A stretch of 42,040 nt of DNA, taken from a virus. Each line of letters starts with the position of its first letter. Position 1 is the stretch's first letter. Under the pieces are notes generated by a model. It was not told the DNA's origin. It did no database searches and saw nothing but the letters and a program-made list of their open reading frames with translations. Below, one piece after another: positions 29,248 to 38,487 of the stretch. A program made the translations under genes and the position numbers. The stretch is taken from the IMG/VR virus record IMGVR_UViG_3300044623_000633, positions 1-42,040 of that record; one strand, written 5' to 3'.

Positions 29248-32200
29248 TGGACGCTTTGACTTTTGACGACGTCCCGTTCGAGCGTGACACTGAGGAAGTG
29301 GCTGCTGAAAAGGTAGACTATGCTGACGTCTCTCGCCCGAGCGGCACGGCCCCGGCACAGCCCAGGCGCGTCCCGGCTATCAGCTTCGATGATGTGCCGT
29401 TTGAAGATGCCACACCTGAAGAAACTGCACCAGAAGAAGCTCTCTTCTCGGGCATTTCGTCCGACCCGATGGGCGACTTTAACCCCGCCGCCCTGGGTGT
29501 CTCTAATAGCTTGTTGCAGCGCGGTCGCCAGTTTGCGACAGGCGTCACTGAGTCGGCGGCGTCGGTGCCCGAGGGCATGGCGATCACCGGGGCGTCTCTT
29601 GATTACAAGGTCAAGACAAATGCTTCGCAGGCTATCGCGATGCGGCAGGCGCAGATCGATAATCTCCAAGGCGCTCTGGATGCAAATCCCGAAATGCCCG
29701 CGCAGCAGCGGGAATGGATGCAGGCGCAGATCGATGCGCTGAATGAAGGCATCCAGAAGTCCGAGCAGCTCGCCGTCGCGCCGATTATTCCGGCTCGCGA
29801 CCGGGATGTCTACAAGCTGGGCGACGCGACGAGAGAGGCCGTCAAGAGCGCAATTGGTGCTCCCGATCCGAACGACGACAGTTTGGCGGGGAAGGTTGTT
29901 ACCGGAGCAGGTAACCTGTCGGGTATCGTTGTAAGCTCGCTTGTCGCCTCTGCGGCTGGTGGCCCGTGGGCTGGTATTGCTGTCGGTACCGGCGTCGGCG
30001 TGACCATGAACCAATCCCAGGTCTACAAGGAAGCCATCGAGGCTGGTGTAGATGAAGAAACCGCATTGCGCGCCAGTGACTGGGCTGCTTTGGTCGGCGC
30101 TACCGATATCATCCCGGTGTCTCGCGCTCTAAAGCTTTTGCCGCAGAGTGTGCGACGCGAGGTTGGCAATGCGGTAATGAAGCGCATTGTCGAACTTGGT
30201 CAGAACGGCGCTGAAGAAGGTATTCAGGAGTACCTTCAGACCGTCGGCAATAACATCATTGCCCAGAAATTCTACGACCCGGAGCGCGGCTGGACAGAGG
30301 ATGCGACCGAGTCAGCCCTGATTGGCTCAATCCTTGGCGTCGGCGTCGGCGTCATTGGTCAGGCTTTGGACAAAACCCCCGTTGAAAAGGTCGACGATAA
30401 GAAGGCGACCTTAGAGCAGCAAACCGCTCTCGGCGGTGATGCGCCCAGCGCTCCCCCCGATGTCGATCCGGCCATGGCACAGGCTGTCGCCGGTAAACCC
30501 GTTGAAACGCCCGGCGAGTACGCAATCCGTGTTGCAAAGGAACGCGCCGCTGCTCAGGCGTCTGCGCAGCCCGCACCTGCCTCACCTGCCGCACCGCCAC
30601 CCGTTCCTATGGCACCGGGTAAGCCCACCGCCCCACCGGTCGATCCCATTACTCCAACCGTTAACCAGCAGGCGGCTCCTCCTTCCGCTGTCGCTGGCCA
30701 GGAGCCGTCGGTCACCGTGGGGGTTGCGCCGACGGCTCCGCCCCCTTCAGAGCCCGCCGCTCCTGCACCGGCAAATGATCTTGCTGAGCGTGCCGCTGCC
30801 GCCATCCAGGAGAGCGGCGTCACGTCGCCTTACTGGCTTGGCCGTATGCTTGGCGTCAGCGCCAATCAGGCTGGCGACGTCATGTTACAGCTTGCCCAGA
30901 ACAAGCGCCTGCTGGAGTTCAAGAACAACAAGTTCAAGATGCTCCCGGTTACCTCAGCAAGTAATCCAGACGTCAATACGCTTCAAGAAACCGAGGCCAC
31001 CCTTGCCGAGCAGCAGAAAGCTCTGGTCGAGGGTAAGCGCCGTACTGTGTTCTACCCGGAGGGCACGAAGCCCGCCACGCCGCCGCCCGGCTCCAAGCGT
31101 ACCAAGATCGAAGGCGTCGGCATCTTTGATTATATGTCCGACAAGATCACCCCGCAGGAAATTCGCGCCGCCGCCAAGGCTGGCCGCCTGAACGAGCTTC
31201 TTGACCTGGGACCATTCAACAAGCAGCAGGTTGCCGCGAGCGCCACTGCTGGTGCTGCCCCCGTCGCCGTTACAGAGCGCACGCCGGGTGGCACCGAAGT
31301 CAAGGCCGCTACGGGTACGACCGAGACGGCTCCCGTCCAGCAGCAGGTGCTGGAAGCCACGAAGGCTGAGCCGGGTAACACCGTCGCAGTGGAAGACCCC
31401 AACACCGTCGTCGCTGGGCGTCAGCCGGGGCGCAAGCTCGGCGATATGCTCAAGCCGTATCCCGGTGAGGGCTACCGCCTTGGCCCGTTCTCGTTTGCCT
31501 TCTACGAGCGCGGCGATGGCCGGTATCTCCGCGTCCGTGACCGGTCTGGCAATAACATTCTTCAGGGCACCGATGGTGGCGAGGCGAATGTTGACGTCAC
31601 TGATATCTGGAGCTCCGCCGATCCGAACCAGTACGAGCCCCGGCAGGGTAACAAGGTCGGCATCAACTCGCTCGAAAACAATGTGCCACCGCAGATGGTG
31701 GGCATTGTCCGTGACTGGCTGAGCGGTAAGATCGACGAAAACGAAGCCCTCGCCCGTATCGCCGACCAAGACTTGGATGGCGGGCAGGCTGCTGCACCCA
31801 GCGCCCCGGCCGCTACGCCCGCCCCGAAGCCCCCCGTCGTGGAGACAAAGAAGCCACGCGTCCTGAAAGATATGTCTACCGCGTCGGTTCGCGCCGAGCA
31901 GGAGCAGGCCGAGCAGAACGAAATCCTGGCCGACCGCATCAAGGGGACGCTGAAGGGACCGAAGAACCAGAAGGTCTTCAAGGAAGAGGCCGAATCCACT
32001 GGTAAAAATTGGACGAAGGCCCAGCGGGAAGCACGCAGCAAGATCGACACTGAGGGTCGGAAGATCGCAGAAGCAAATCCGCCTGCCGCAAACGAGGATG
32101 GTTTCCTTGACCCGAACGCTGGCAAGCAGACGGTAGCCCGCGCAGCCATTCGTGCCCGCGCCGAAGCAATGGTGCAGGGTGCGAAGGCTGCTGGTGTGAC

Positions 32201-35200
32201 TATCCCCGACAAGGTGTCTGGCAATATCGACGAGACGATGAACCTGGGGCAGGGCGGCATGCAGCTTGTAGTTGCCCGCGACTTCCTCAAGTCTCTGGCG
32301 ACCCCCTACAAGCCGGTGGCCGACCACTACACTGACTTCGTGTCGCGTGATCTGCGTCTCCGCAACGGACTTACTGATGAAGTAATCTCCGAGCGCCGTG
32401 CGGAGATTGACGACAAGATGCGCCGCAGTCAGGGCGGCGATATCGAGCAAATTGCCGATACGCGCCAGACGGTCGAGAGCGATGCCCCCGACAACGCTGC
32501 GCAGTCGCTAGACGGCCGCGACGAAACGCTGAGTGCCGAGCAACAAGCTCAGTTGGACGACGGCAAGACGGCGTCCGACACTGTCGAGATGCAGGGCGAT
32601 GAGCGGATCGTCGGCAAGGACGACGTGGAGACGAAGGTATCGCGCACGGCTAAGAAGTCGATCATCCTCATGGACGAGGAGCGCGCGGCGAAGCCCGAGC
32701 CCCTCAAGGAGATCACAGCAGATAAGAAGAAGGAGATCGAAGAGAAGCTCCGCGCTGCCGGGATCATAATGCGTGAAGACGGGGAAAGCATCGACACCAC
32801 GCCGTCTCGCCCGCTTGAGAAATCTGATATCCTCGACACTTACTCTCTGGCCGACGCAATCGCAGAGGCAAGCGCGGCCAAGGGTAACCTTGTAAACCGT
32901 ACCGTGCTGAACCGCATTCTACAGCAGCTTGGCCAGAAGATCGCCAAGACAAAGGTCTTGGTGGTAGATGCCGAGACATTGGCCGAGCTGTATCCTGGTC
33001 GGAACGTGGACGGCTTCTATGATCCCGTCGGCAAGCACATCATCTTTTCAACCGACTTCTTGAAGAACGGCCAGTTCGATGCGGAGCTTCTCGCCCATGA
33101 GGGCCTGCACGCTTACCTTGCCAATGCCATTGATTCTGACACGAACCTGAAAACTGACATTCAGGAGCTGCTTGACTTTGTGAAGGACCGGGCTGGCAAC
33201 ATGAAGGGTGCCCGTGGGCTCCTTGATGTTCATGAGTTCCTCTCGGAAGCCATGTCCAACCCACGTTTCCAGAACTTCCTCATGAACGTGGAAGTCACCG
33301 GCAGTCTGGCATCTAAGTACGACGTACCCGGCAAGAAGACGCTGTGGAGCGCAATGGTCAATGCTATCGCGAAGCATCTTGGCATCAGCGGGACTAAGAA
33401 CGTCGACGCCTTGGCGGTTGCTATCCGCCTTACCGAGCGCGCCGAGGAAGCCCGGACCCGTGCTACTTCGCAAGGTAACGCGACACCTATCTTTAAGTTT
33501 CTCAGCAAGAAGCCGGAAATCACCAAAAGCCCGCTTTTCTCCGGTAAGCCCGAGCGGTTCAAGGAAGACGCTCAGGGCTGGAGTTCGGCAGGTGAGGCTG
33601 CTGACTGGCTGATCGCAAACAGCCGCGATGAGGCAACGCGAGAGATCATTGCCAAAATTCGACCGGCCATCGAGAACAGCTCATTCAGCGTAGTGAAGAC
33701 CGGCGACAATGTCCCTGGAATTATCGCCCGCAACCTCAACAGTGGGGCGATGGGTGTTTACTGGTCAAAGTTCGACACGGGTGAGCGGGCGCTTTACATT
33801 CGTGCCGATTTCCTGACAGAAGAAGTCGTTGCCCATGAACTGCTTCACGCTGCGACAAATACCCGCCTGAAAGAGGGCAATCTTACCAAGAACAAGGGTA
33901 CAGAGCTCGCACAGATCACTGCCGAGTTCTACGATCTTCAGCGAGTTGTCGTGTCTCGCTACAACCAATTGGTTCGCGGAAAGGTCAACCCGGAGCTCAC
34001 CCGGAACCTTCAAATTCTCTCGGCGGTGTCCTCCGTCGAGGAGCTGGCTACCTATGGTCTGACAAATGCAAAGGTTCGGGAGTTCTTCAAGTCGATCCCG
34101 TATCGGGGCGGCAACGTCTACACGAAGTTCGTCGATAACATCCGTCGCCTCTTCAGCATTCCGAAGAGCGACACGAACGCTCTGACGAAGATAATTGAGT
34201 TGACCGAGCGTCTGGTCGACGAGAAATTCGAACAGGACACAAAGCCTTATGCTGCCGACTTCTTGCGGGACATCGGTACCGCTGGTGGAAGCCTCACGCC
34301 CATGTTCCGCGAGCGCAACTTCGGTGACGAGCTGCGCAATGCTGGCGTGCCCAACGATATCGCTGCCGAGCTTGAAGCCGTACTGAGCAACGACCTCAAG
34401 GACATGGACGATGCCACGTTGGCATTTGTCATGGACGACCTGAAGTCGAAGTACGGTACTTCGGAAAGTAATGATCCAACCGACGACCAGGTGAACAAGG
34501 CCGCCGGGAAGCAGGCCGACGCCATCAACAAGGCGGCCGAAAAGCTCCAGAAGGAAGCTGAAGAGTTCGTTCCCAGGAAGAACCCCGGCAAGCGCCGCCT
34601 GCTGAGTGTGAAGTCGAACTACCAGCTTGGCGTGGACTCCGACGATTACTTCGGAAAGTACTCCAACCCGCTGCGCAAGATTGCCGAGTACATTGAGCGT
34701 AGGCGCGTTCGCAAGGCTGAGATCCTTCAGGGGCTGGGCAAGGTCGTTGAGAAGCTCGCCGCTGCCCAGAGCAAGTACAGCGGCAGTAAAGCAAATCGTG
34801 CCATCTGGGAGAACTTCACATCTCTGATGAACGATGCCACCATGGCAGAGGTGCATCCTGACCGGCCTCTGGATCAGCAGAAGCATCTCGGCAAGGACAC
34901 GCTTCGCTACAAGTGGGCGAAGGCCCAGTACCCTGAGCTTGCCGCCCGCTATCGTGCGCTTCCCCCGGACCTGATGAAACTCTGGCAGGAGACACGCGAC
35001 ACCTATACCGACACGCAGGACGAGATGAACCTTGGCCGCCTGTCGAACCTGCTCAAGCTTGCGGGCCACCCGGACCCGGCTCTGGCTCAGCGGTTCTTCA
35101 CGAAGAAGGCAACGGAAGCTGACAAGAAGCTGATCGGCCCCCGTGTGGCCGACCTCATCGATGATACCGTCGAGCTCTCCAAGATCGAAGGCCCGTACTT

Positions 35201-37538
35201 CCCGCTGGCCCGCCGTGGCGAGTGGCGAGTGCAGGGCGTCTACAAAATCGAGGCACCCAAGAACGCCCGCAAGCTGTCGGACAACGAGTTCGAGTTCAAG
35301 TCGCGCGATGAGGCGTCTGCCTATGCTGAGAAGCAGGACACGAAGCCGACGATCAAGCAGGTCTACGTGGACAAGACTACCAATGAGATGTTTGGCGTCG
35401 ACAAGGACGGCGTCAAGGTCAAGATCTCGAAGAACGACACCGATGCCGAGCCCCGCTGGCGCGTTACTGTCCAGAACCGCCACGTTGAGTTCGCCAACTC
35501 AGACAAGGAAGCCAAGAAGATCGCCGACCAGCTTCGCGCTGACGGCCTGAAGGACGTTGACGACGTGCAGCGGCGCACCAATGATCTCCCCAACGGTGCC
35601 AATGCAGACATGCTCTCGGAGCAGATGAAGCAGTTGGCTTCAACGCTGGACCGGCGGGAGGCGTTTTCCGACCTCTCGTCTACGCAGCGCGAGGAGCTCC
35701 GTCAGGTACTTCAGGAAGTAAGTCTCCGCTACCTGGGGTCGACCCGCATCCAGTCGCACCTGATCCGCCGCCGCAACGTCGAGGGCGCTTCCCTGGACGC
35801 AGTGCGCAACGCCAATGACTATGTGGATGCCGCGTCCGGCTACATCGCCAAACTCGAAATCCAACCCCAGATTGACGCTGCCTTCAAGGAAGGAGATCGT
35901 CGCCTTGCGGTTCTTGGAAAGCAGGGAACCGGCGCTGCCGCTGGCGCGAGCGAGCTTGTTCGCGAACTGAAGAAGCGGGCTCAGTCGTCGAACATCGATG
36001 AGGCGAACGGTCTGGCCGACGTGGCCATCCGCCGCCTGACGCAGTTGGCGTTCCTCCGCTACCTCGCTTCGCCCGCATACTCGTTCTTCAACGCCATGCA
36101 GCCCAACCTCGTTGCACTCCCGGCCCTTGCGGCAGAGTACGGCGAGGGTCGGGCGGTCATCGAAATGAATGTCTCCTACTATGACCTTGGTGGGCCAAAG
36201 ATGATCGCTACCGGCGTCGTCGATACCGTCAAGGCATTTGGCGGCAGCGAAGGCACTGATCATCTGAAGGTTGCCTCGGCCAAGCTCAAGAACGCGAAAG
36301 AGCGGGAAATGCTGGAGGAGCTCCGCAAGATCGGCTTCATCGACTTCGACGCCGGTATGATGGTTGCTCGGAACCTCCAGCAGCCCGATACCCTGATGGG
36401 CCGCACCTACGATCCGGCCATGGCCTTTATCGACAACATCGGAAGGCAGGCTCCCAAGGCCATCGAAGCATTGAACCGTAGCGTCGTTGCCCTGACGGCC
36501 TACCGCCTTGCCATGAAGAAGCACGGCAGCCATGAGAAGGCCGTTCAGGACGCCAAGGACTTCGTCGACCTGACGCAGGGCACTTACTCGCAAAGTAACC
36601 AGGCCCCTGTCTTCCGCAGCAAGGGTGGCCGGATCGCGCTTCAGTTCAAGAAGTACGGCCAGATGATGTACTACAACCTCGGCCGTCAGGCTGGGCGCGT
36701 TATCCGTGGCATGAAGCCCGGTGACCGGAAGGCTGGCTTCAAGGCTCTGGCCTACACGCTTGCCGCCCACCAGATCGCTGCCGGTACGATGGGCCTGCCG
36801 TGGGAACCGGCCAAGGTGCTGATGTCTGTCCTCAACGGGCTTGGCTTCGTTGAATATGACTGGGAAGACTTCAAGGAAGATGTCGAGGAGTTCTACAAGT
36901 CGCTCGTCGGCGGAACCTTTGCGGAGATGCTGACCTACGGTGCCTCGCGTGGCCTCGGTGACTTCGCCTTCGATATGTCCAGCCGTGTTGGCATGGACAG
37001 CCTTCTCACCTTTGGATCTCCGAAGTCCTACAAGGATGAAGACGTCAAGGCGTACCTCTGGGACACGGCGGCGGGTGCGTCCGGTTCGATGGTGTCATCT
37101 GTAGCGAAGGCAGTAAGCGCGGCCTCCAACGGCGAGTGGGGCAAGTTCCTCGACGCCCTGCCGCTGAAGTTCGCGGTTGACGTTAGCAAGGCAGTCGAGA
37201 AGGGTGCGAGCGGCGACTACACTGTGCCCGAGGCAATCCTCAAGGGCACTGGCCTCACCCCGGCTTCCCAGGCCCGTGAACAGCGCAAGACCGGTATGGA
37301 AACGAAGCTGAACCGCCGCGTCAAGAGCGAGCATGACCGCCTGTTCTACGGCTACATCGATGCCGGGAACGACATGGGTAAGATCGCCAAGCTGAAGGGC
37401 CAGATCCGCGAGTGGAACGCCAAGCAGGCGAAGCTGCCCAAGGACCAGCGCGGCCAGAAGATCCGGTTCGAGACGGTTGAGAAGCGCCGCCGGGAGGAGC
37501 TGCGCGAGAAAGCAAAGAACAAGAGCGTCGATGAATAA
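29247..37538 (+). CDS. Giant 2763-residue internal virion protein with two metallopeptidase-like motifs
   Basis: This gene takes about 20% of the window. Order: acidic helical N-terminus; a glycine-rich hydrophobic region (about 211-255 and 358-372) that could contact membranes; Ala/Pro-rich linkers (about 400-505); a winged-helix-like domain (about 509-568); long charged regions; a first HExxH motif (HEGLHAY, His1284, with Glu1334 in HEFLSEA downstream); a second HExxH (HELLHAA, His1530, with VEELATYG near 1598); long coiled-coil regions; and a C-terminal domain (about 2268-2500) with FLRYLASPAYSFFNAMQPNL and VFRSKGGRIALQFKKYGQMM, the mark of PLxRFG-type phage large proteins. It is the likely third ejection protein, used to cross the envelope and perhaps to process wall or host proteins. 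Two peptidase-like sites in one chain are unusual. Six of the confident dyads are inside. Confidence 0.8.
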   Translation: MDALTFDDVPFERDTEEVAAEKVDYADVSRPSGTAPAQPRRVPAISFDDVPFEDATPEETAPEEALFSGISSDPMGDFNPAALGVSNSLLQRGRQFATGVTESAASVPEGMAITGASLDYKVKTNASQAIAMRQAQIDNLQGALDANPEMPAQQREWMQAQIDALNEGIQKSEQLAVAPIIPARDRDVYKLGDATREAVKSAIGAPDPNDDSLAGKVVTGAGNLSGIVVSSLVASAAGGPWAGIAVGTGVGVTMNQSQVYKEAIEAGVDEETALRASDWAALVGATDIIPVSRALKLLPQSVRREVGNAVMKRIVELGQNGAEEGIQEYLQTVGNNIIAQKFYDPERGWTEDATESALIGSILGVGVGVIGQALDKTPVEKVDDKKATLEQQTALGGDAPSAPPDVDPAMAQAVAGKPVETPGEYAIRVAKERAAAQASAQPAPASPAAPPPVPMAPGKPTAPPVDPITPTVNQQAAPPSAVAGQEPSVTVGVAPTAPPPSEPAAPAPANDLAERAAAAIQESGVTSPYWLGRMLGVSANQAGDVMLQLAQNKRLLEFKNNKFKMLPVTSASNPDVNTLQETEATLAEQQKALVEGKRRTVFYPEGTKPATPPPGSKRTKIEGVGIFDYMSDKITPQEIRAAAKAGRLNELLDLGPFNKQQVAASATAGAAPVAVTERTPGGTEVKAATGTTETAPVQQQVLEATKAEPGNTVAVEDPNTVVAGRQPGRKLGDMLKPYPGEGYRLGPFSFAFYERGDGRYLRVRDRSGNNILQGTDGGEANVDVTDIWSSADPNQYEPRQGNKVGINSLENNVPPQMVGIVRDWLSGKIDENEALARIADQDLDGGQAAAPSAPAATPAPKPPVVETKKPRVLKDMSTASVRAEQEQAEQNEILADRIKGTLKGPKNQKVFKEEAESTGKNWTKAQREARSKIDTEGRKIAEANPPAANEDGFLDPNAGKQTVARAAIRARAEAMVQGAKAAGVTIPDKVSGNIDETMNLGQGGMQLVVARDFLKSLATPYKPVADHYTDFVSRDLRLRNGLTDEVISERRAEIDDKMRRSQGGDIEQIADTRQTVESDAPDNAAQSLDGRDETLSAEQQAQLDDGKTASDTVEMQGDERIVGKDDVETKVSRTAKKSIILMDEERAAKPEPLKEITADKKKEIEEKLRAAGIIMREDGESIDTTPSRPLEKSDILDTYSLADAIAEASAAKGNLVNRTVLNRILQQLGQKIAKTKVLVVDAETLAELYPGRNVDGFYDPVGKHIIFSTDFLKNGQFDAELLAHEGLHAYLANAIDSDTNLKTDIQELLDFVKDRAGNMKGARGLLDVHEFLSEAMSNPRFQNFLMNVEVTGSLASKYDVPGKKTLWSAMVNAIAKHLGISGTKNVDALAVAIRLTERAEEARTRATSQGNATPIFKFLSKKPEITKSPLFSGKPERFKEDAQGWSSAGEAADWLIANSRDEATREIIAKIRPAIENSSFSVVKTGDNVPGIIARNLNSGAMGVYWSKFDTGERALYIRADFLTEEVVAHELLHAATNTRLKEGNLTKNKGTELAQITAEFYDLQRVVVSRYNQLVRGKVNPELTRNLQILSAVSSVEELATYGLTNAKVREFFKSIPYRGGNVYTKFVDNIRRLFSIPKSDTNALTKIIELTERLVDEKFEQDTKPYAADFLRDIGTAGGSLTPMFRERNFGDELRNAGVPNDIAAELEAVLSNDLKDMDDATLAFVMDDLKSKYGTSESNDPTDDQVNKAAGKQADAINKAAEKLQKEAEEFVPRKNPGKRRLLSVKSNYQLGVDSDDYFGKYSNPLRKIAEYIERRRVRKAEILQGLGKVVEKLAAAQSKYSGSKANRAIWENFTSLMNDATMAEVHPDRPLDQQKHLGKDTLRYKWAKAQYPELAARYRALPPDLMKLWQETRDTYTDTQDEMNLGRLSNLLKLAGHPDPALAQRFFTKKATEADKKLIGPRVADLIDDTVELSKIEGPYFPLARRGEWRVQGVYKIEAPKNARKLSDNEFEFKSRDEASAYAEKQDTKPTIKQVYVDKTTNEMFGVDKDGVKVKISKNDTDAEPRWRVTVQNRHVEFANSDKEAKKIADQLRADGLKDVDDVQRRTNDLPNGANADMLSEQMKQLASTLDRREAFSDLSSTQREELRQVLQEVSLRYLGSTRIQSHLIRRRNVEGASLDAVRNANDYVDAASGYIAKLEIQPQIDAAFKEGDRRLAVLGKQGTGAAAGASELVRELKKRAQSSNIDEANGLADVAIRRLTQLAFLRYLASPAYSFFNAMQPNLVALPALAAEYGEGRAVIEMNVSYYDLGGPKMIATGVVDTVKAFGGSEGTDHLKVASAKLKNAKEREMLEELRKIGFIDFDAGMMVARNLQQPDTLMGRTYDPAMAFIDNIGRQAPKAIEALNRSVVALTAYRLAMKKHGSHEKAVQDAKDFVDLTQGTYSQSNQAPVFRSKGGRIALQFKKYGQMMYYNLGRQAGRVIRGMKPGDRKAGFKALAYTLAAHQIAAGTMGLPWEPAKVLMSVLNGLGFVEYDWEDFKEDVEEFYKSLVGGTFAEMLTYGASRGLGDFAFDMSSRVGMDSLLTFGSPKSYKDEDVKAYLWDTAAGASGSMVSSVAKAVSAASNGEWGKFLDALPLKFAVDVSKAVEKGASGDYTVPEAILKGTGLTPASQAREQRKTGMETKLNRRVKSEHDRLFYGYIDAGNDMGKIAKLKGQIREWNAKQAKLPKDQRGQKIRFETVEKRRREELREKAKNKSVDE
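29899..29914. repeat. Weak copy of the dispersed dyad
   Basis: TTACCGGAGCAGGTAA, three mismatches to the consensus but itself a perfect GTTACC/GGTAAC dyad. Weak on its own. It fits the about 1-kb spacing of neighbours. Confidence 0.35.
30949..30964. repeat. Dispersed 16-bp dyad in giant gene
   Basis: TTACCTCAGCAAGTAA, one mismatch, coding VTSASN. Confidence 0.7.
32371..32385. repeat. Dispersed dyad, 3-bp spacer, in giant gene
   Basis: TTACTGATGAAGTAA, one mismatch with a 3-bp spacer. Confidence 0.5.
33463..33478. repeat. Dispersed 16-bp dyad in giant gene
   Basis: CTACTTCGCAAGGTAA, two mismatches, coding ATSQGN. Confidence 0.6.
34456..34471. repeat. Dispersed 16-bp dyad in giant gene
   Basis: GTACTTCGGAAAGTAA, one mismatch, coding GTSESN. 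A second palindrome, GAAGTACGGTACTTC, overlaps it on the left. Confidence 0.7.
34646..34661. repeat. Dispersed 16-bp dyad in giant gene
   Basis: TTACTTCGGAAAGTAC, one mismatch, 190 bp after the previous copy and in a different reading frame (DYFGKYS). Confidence 0.75.
35706..35721. repeat. Dispersed 16-bp dyad in giant gene
   Basis: GTACTTCAGGAAGTAA, one mismatch, in the frame coding QVLQEVS. Confidence 0.7.
36584..36598. repeat. Dispersed dyad, 3-bp spacer, in giant gene
   Basis: TTACTCGCAAAGTAA, one mismatch with a 3-bp spacer, coding TYSQSN. Confidence 0.5.
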
Positions 37539-38124
37539 CTGTCTTACCTGCGGAGCGGAGTTCGAGCAGGTTGTTCGATGGCAGAAGTACTGCTCCGTGA
37601 AGTGCAACAAGAAGGCGCGGGCTTGGCCCGCCGACCGGCAGCGGCGGTGGATCAGCGGCAACTGGCGACGATATCTCAACAGGTTGGCAAACTCTGCCAA
37701 GGAGCGAGCCGAGCTGACGACAGATTTACTTCTTGAAGTACTAGAAGAGCAGGATGGTCGCTGTGCGTTGACCGGGGTTGGGCTGACAAATATCCTGATC
37801 AAGGACAGGAAGATCTGGACGAATGCGAGCGTTGACCGGATTGTTTCCGGGGGACCATATATCAGGAGCAACATCCAGTTAGTGTGTGCTGCGGTCAATA
37901 TTTTCAGATCGCAAATGTCTGTAGAAGAATTTCGAGAATGGTGCCGATTAGTTTCTAAATTTGAGGGTCTTCCCAATGCCAAAGCGCGACTATCCCAACG
38001 AGTACCAGACCTACCACGCAAAGCCGGAACAGAAGAAAAAGCGGGCAGTGCGGAACGCAGCAAGGCGGGAGATGACCGCCGAGGGGCGGGTGAAGAAGGG
38101 CGACGGAAAGGACGTCGGGCATAA
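37531..38124 (+). CDS. HNH endonuclease with N-terminal zinc finger
   Basis: The product is 197 residues. I chose the ATG at 37531, eight bases inside the end of the giant gene. Four cysteines at 4, 7, 21 and 25 (CLTCGAEF...YCSVKC) form a zinc finger. The HNH-type core follows: DGRCALTGVGLTN, then ASVDRIVSGGPYIRSNIQLV and NIFRSQMSVEEFREW, which closely matches the A-S-x-D-R-I ... G-Y-x-x-x-N-x-Q pattern of phage HNH enzymes. The last about 50 residues are read over the next gene in another frame and look random, suggesting the original stop was lost. A dyad (37726-37741) is inside. It may act in packaging or as a homing enzyme. Confidence 0.8.
   Translation: MNNCLTCGAEFEQVVRWQKYCSVKCNKKARAWPADRQRRWISGNWRRYLNRLANSAKERAELTTDLLLEVLEEQDGRCALTGVGLTNILIKDRKIWTNASVDRIVSGGPYIRSNIQLVCAAVNIFRSQMSVEEFREWCRLVSKFEGLPNAKARLSQRVPDLPRKAGTEEKAGSAERSKAGDDRRGAGEEGRRKGRRA
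37726..37741. repeat. Dispersed 16-bp dyad in HNH gene
   Basis: TTACTTCTTGAAGTAC, one mismatch, in the frame coding DLLLEVL. Confidence 0.75.
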
Positions 38125-38224
38125 GGTTCCCTTGCGCCGTGGCGGCACCAACGCGCCGAAGAACCTCGCCGTGCAGACCAAGCAGTTTAACCGTGGCTGG
38201 TCCGGGGGCGGGAAGAACCGCTGA
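37976..38224 (+). CDS. Small HNH-like protein
   Basis: The product is 82 residues, overlapping the previous gene by 149 bp. The ATG at 37976 has GAGGG eight bases upstream. A TTG further up would add five residues. It opens MPKRDYPNEYQTYHAKPEQK and continues KKGDGKDVGHKVPLRRGGTN then APKNLAVQTKQFNRGW. The G-H-x-x-P-L-x-x-G-G-x-N core is an HNH-type site, in which the first residue pair (DV-GH instead of the common DH) is slightly changed. Very similar small proteins follow the largest gene in many podoviruses. They may nick DNA during packaging. Confidence 0.75.
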   Translation: MPKRDYPNEYQTYHAKPEQKKKRAVRNAARREMTAEGRVKKGDGKDVGHKVPLRRGGTNAPKNLAVQTKQFNRGWSGGGKNR

Positions 38225-38487
38225 TGCGCCCGCTCCAGCCCGTCACCGTCGAATGGAATGACATCTTCGATGAGGGCTCGGAGTGGATACACCACGATGC
38301 GAAACCAACGAAGCCGGTGAAGGTTCGCTCCACCGGCTTCTTGCTTGAGAAGAATCTAAAGTTCCTAGTCCTGGTACGGGACTACTATGACCACGAATTT
38401 AAGCGCGTGTTTGGCGGGCGCGTGGCCATCCCGGTCGGCTGCATCGACAAGATCGTCTACCTGACGAAGAAGCCTAGTAAAACTTAA
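38224..38487 (+). CDS. Conserved small phage protein (IPxGCI motif)
   Basis: The product is 87 residues, its ATG overlapping the previous stop (TGATG). It is beta-rich with VTVEWNDIFDEGSEWI, VKVRSTGFLLEKNLKFLVLV and VAIPVGCIDKIVYL at the end. The outline is of a small conserved phage family with an SH3-like appearance and unknown function. It is the last gene of the late block, and its end overlaps the end of the opposing minus-strand gene by 14 bp. Confidence 0.6.
   Translation: MRPLQPVTVEWNDIFDEGSEWIHHDAKPTKPVKVRSTGFLLEKNLKFLVLVRDYYDHEFKRVFGGRVAIPVGCIDKIVYLTKKPSKT

Noticed and set aside
33758-33773. TTACTGGTCAAAGTTC as a dyad copy
   Set aside because: Three mismatches, within chance expectation; also does not add to the spacing pattern.
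30954-35483. Long antisense frames within the giant gene (30954-32450 and 33765-35483)
   Set aside because: They are shadows of the giant gene; no start signals, and their composition mirrors the sense codons.
37101-37116. GTAGCGAAGGCAGTAA as another dispersed dyad
   Set aside because: Four or more mismatches; about 15 three-mismatch sites are expected by chance, so such sites carry no weight.
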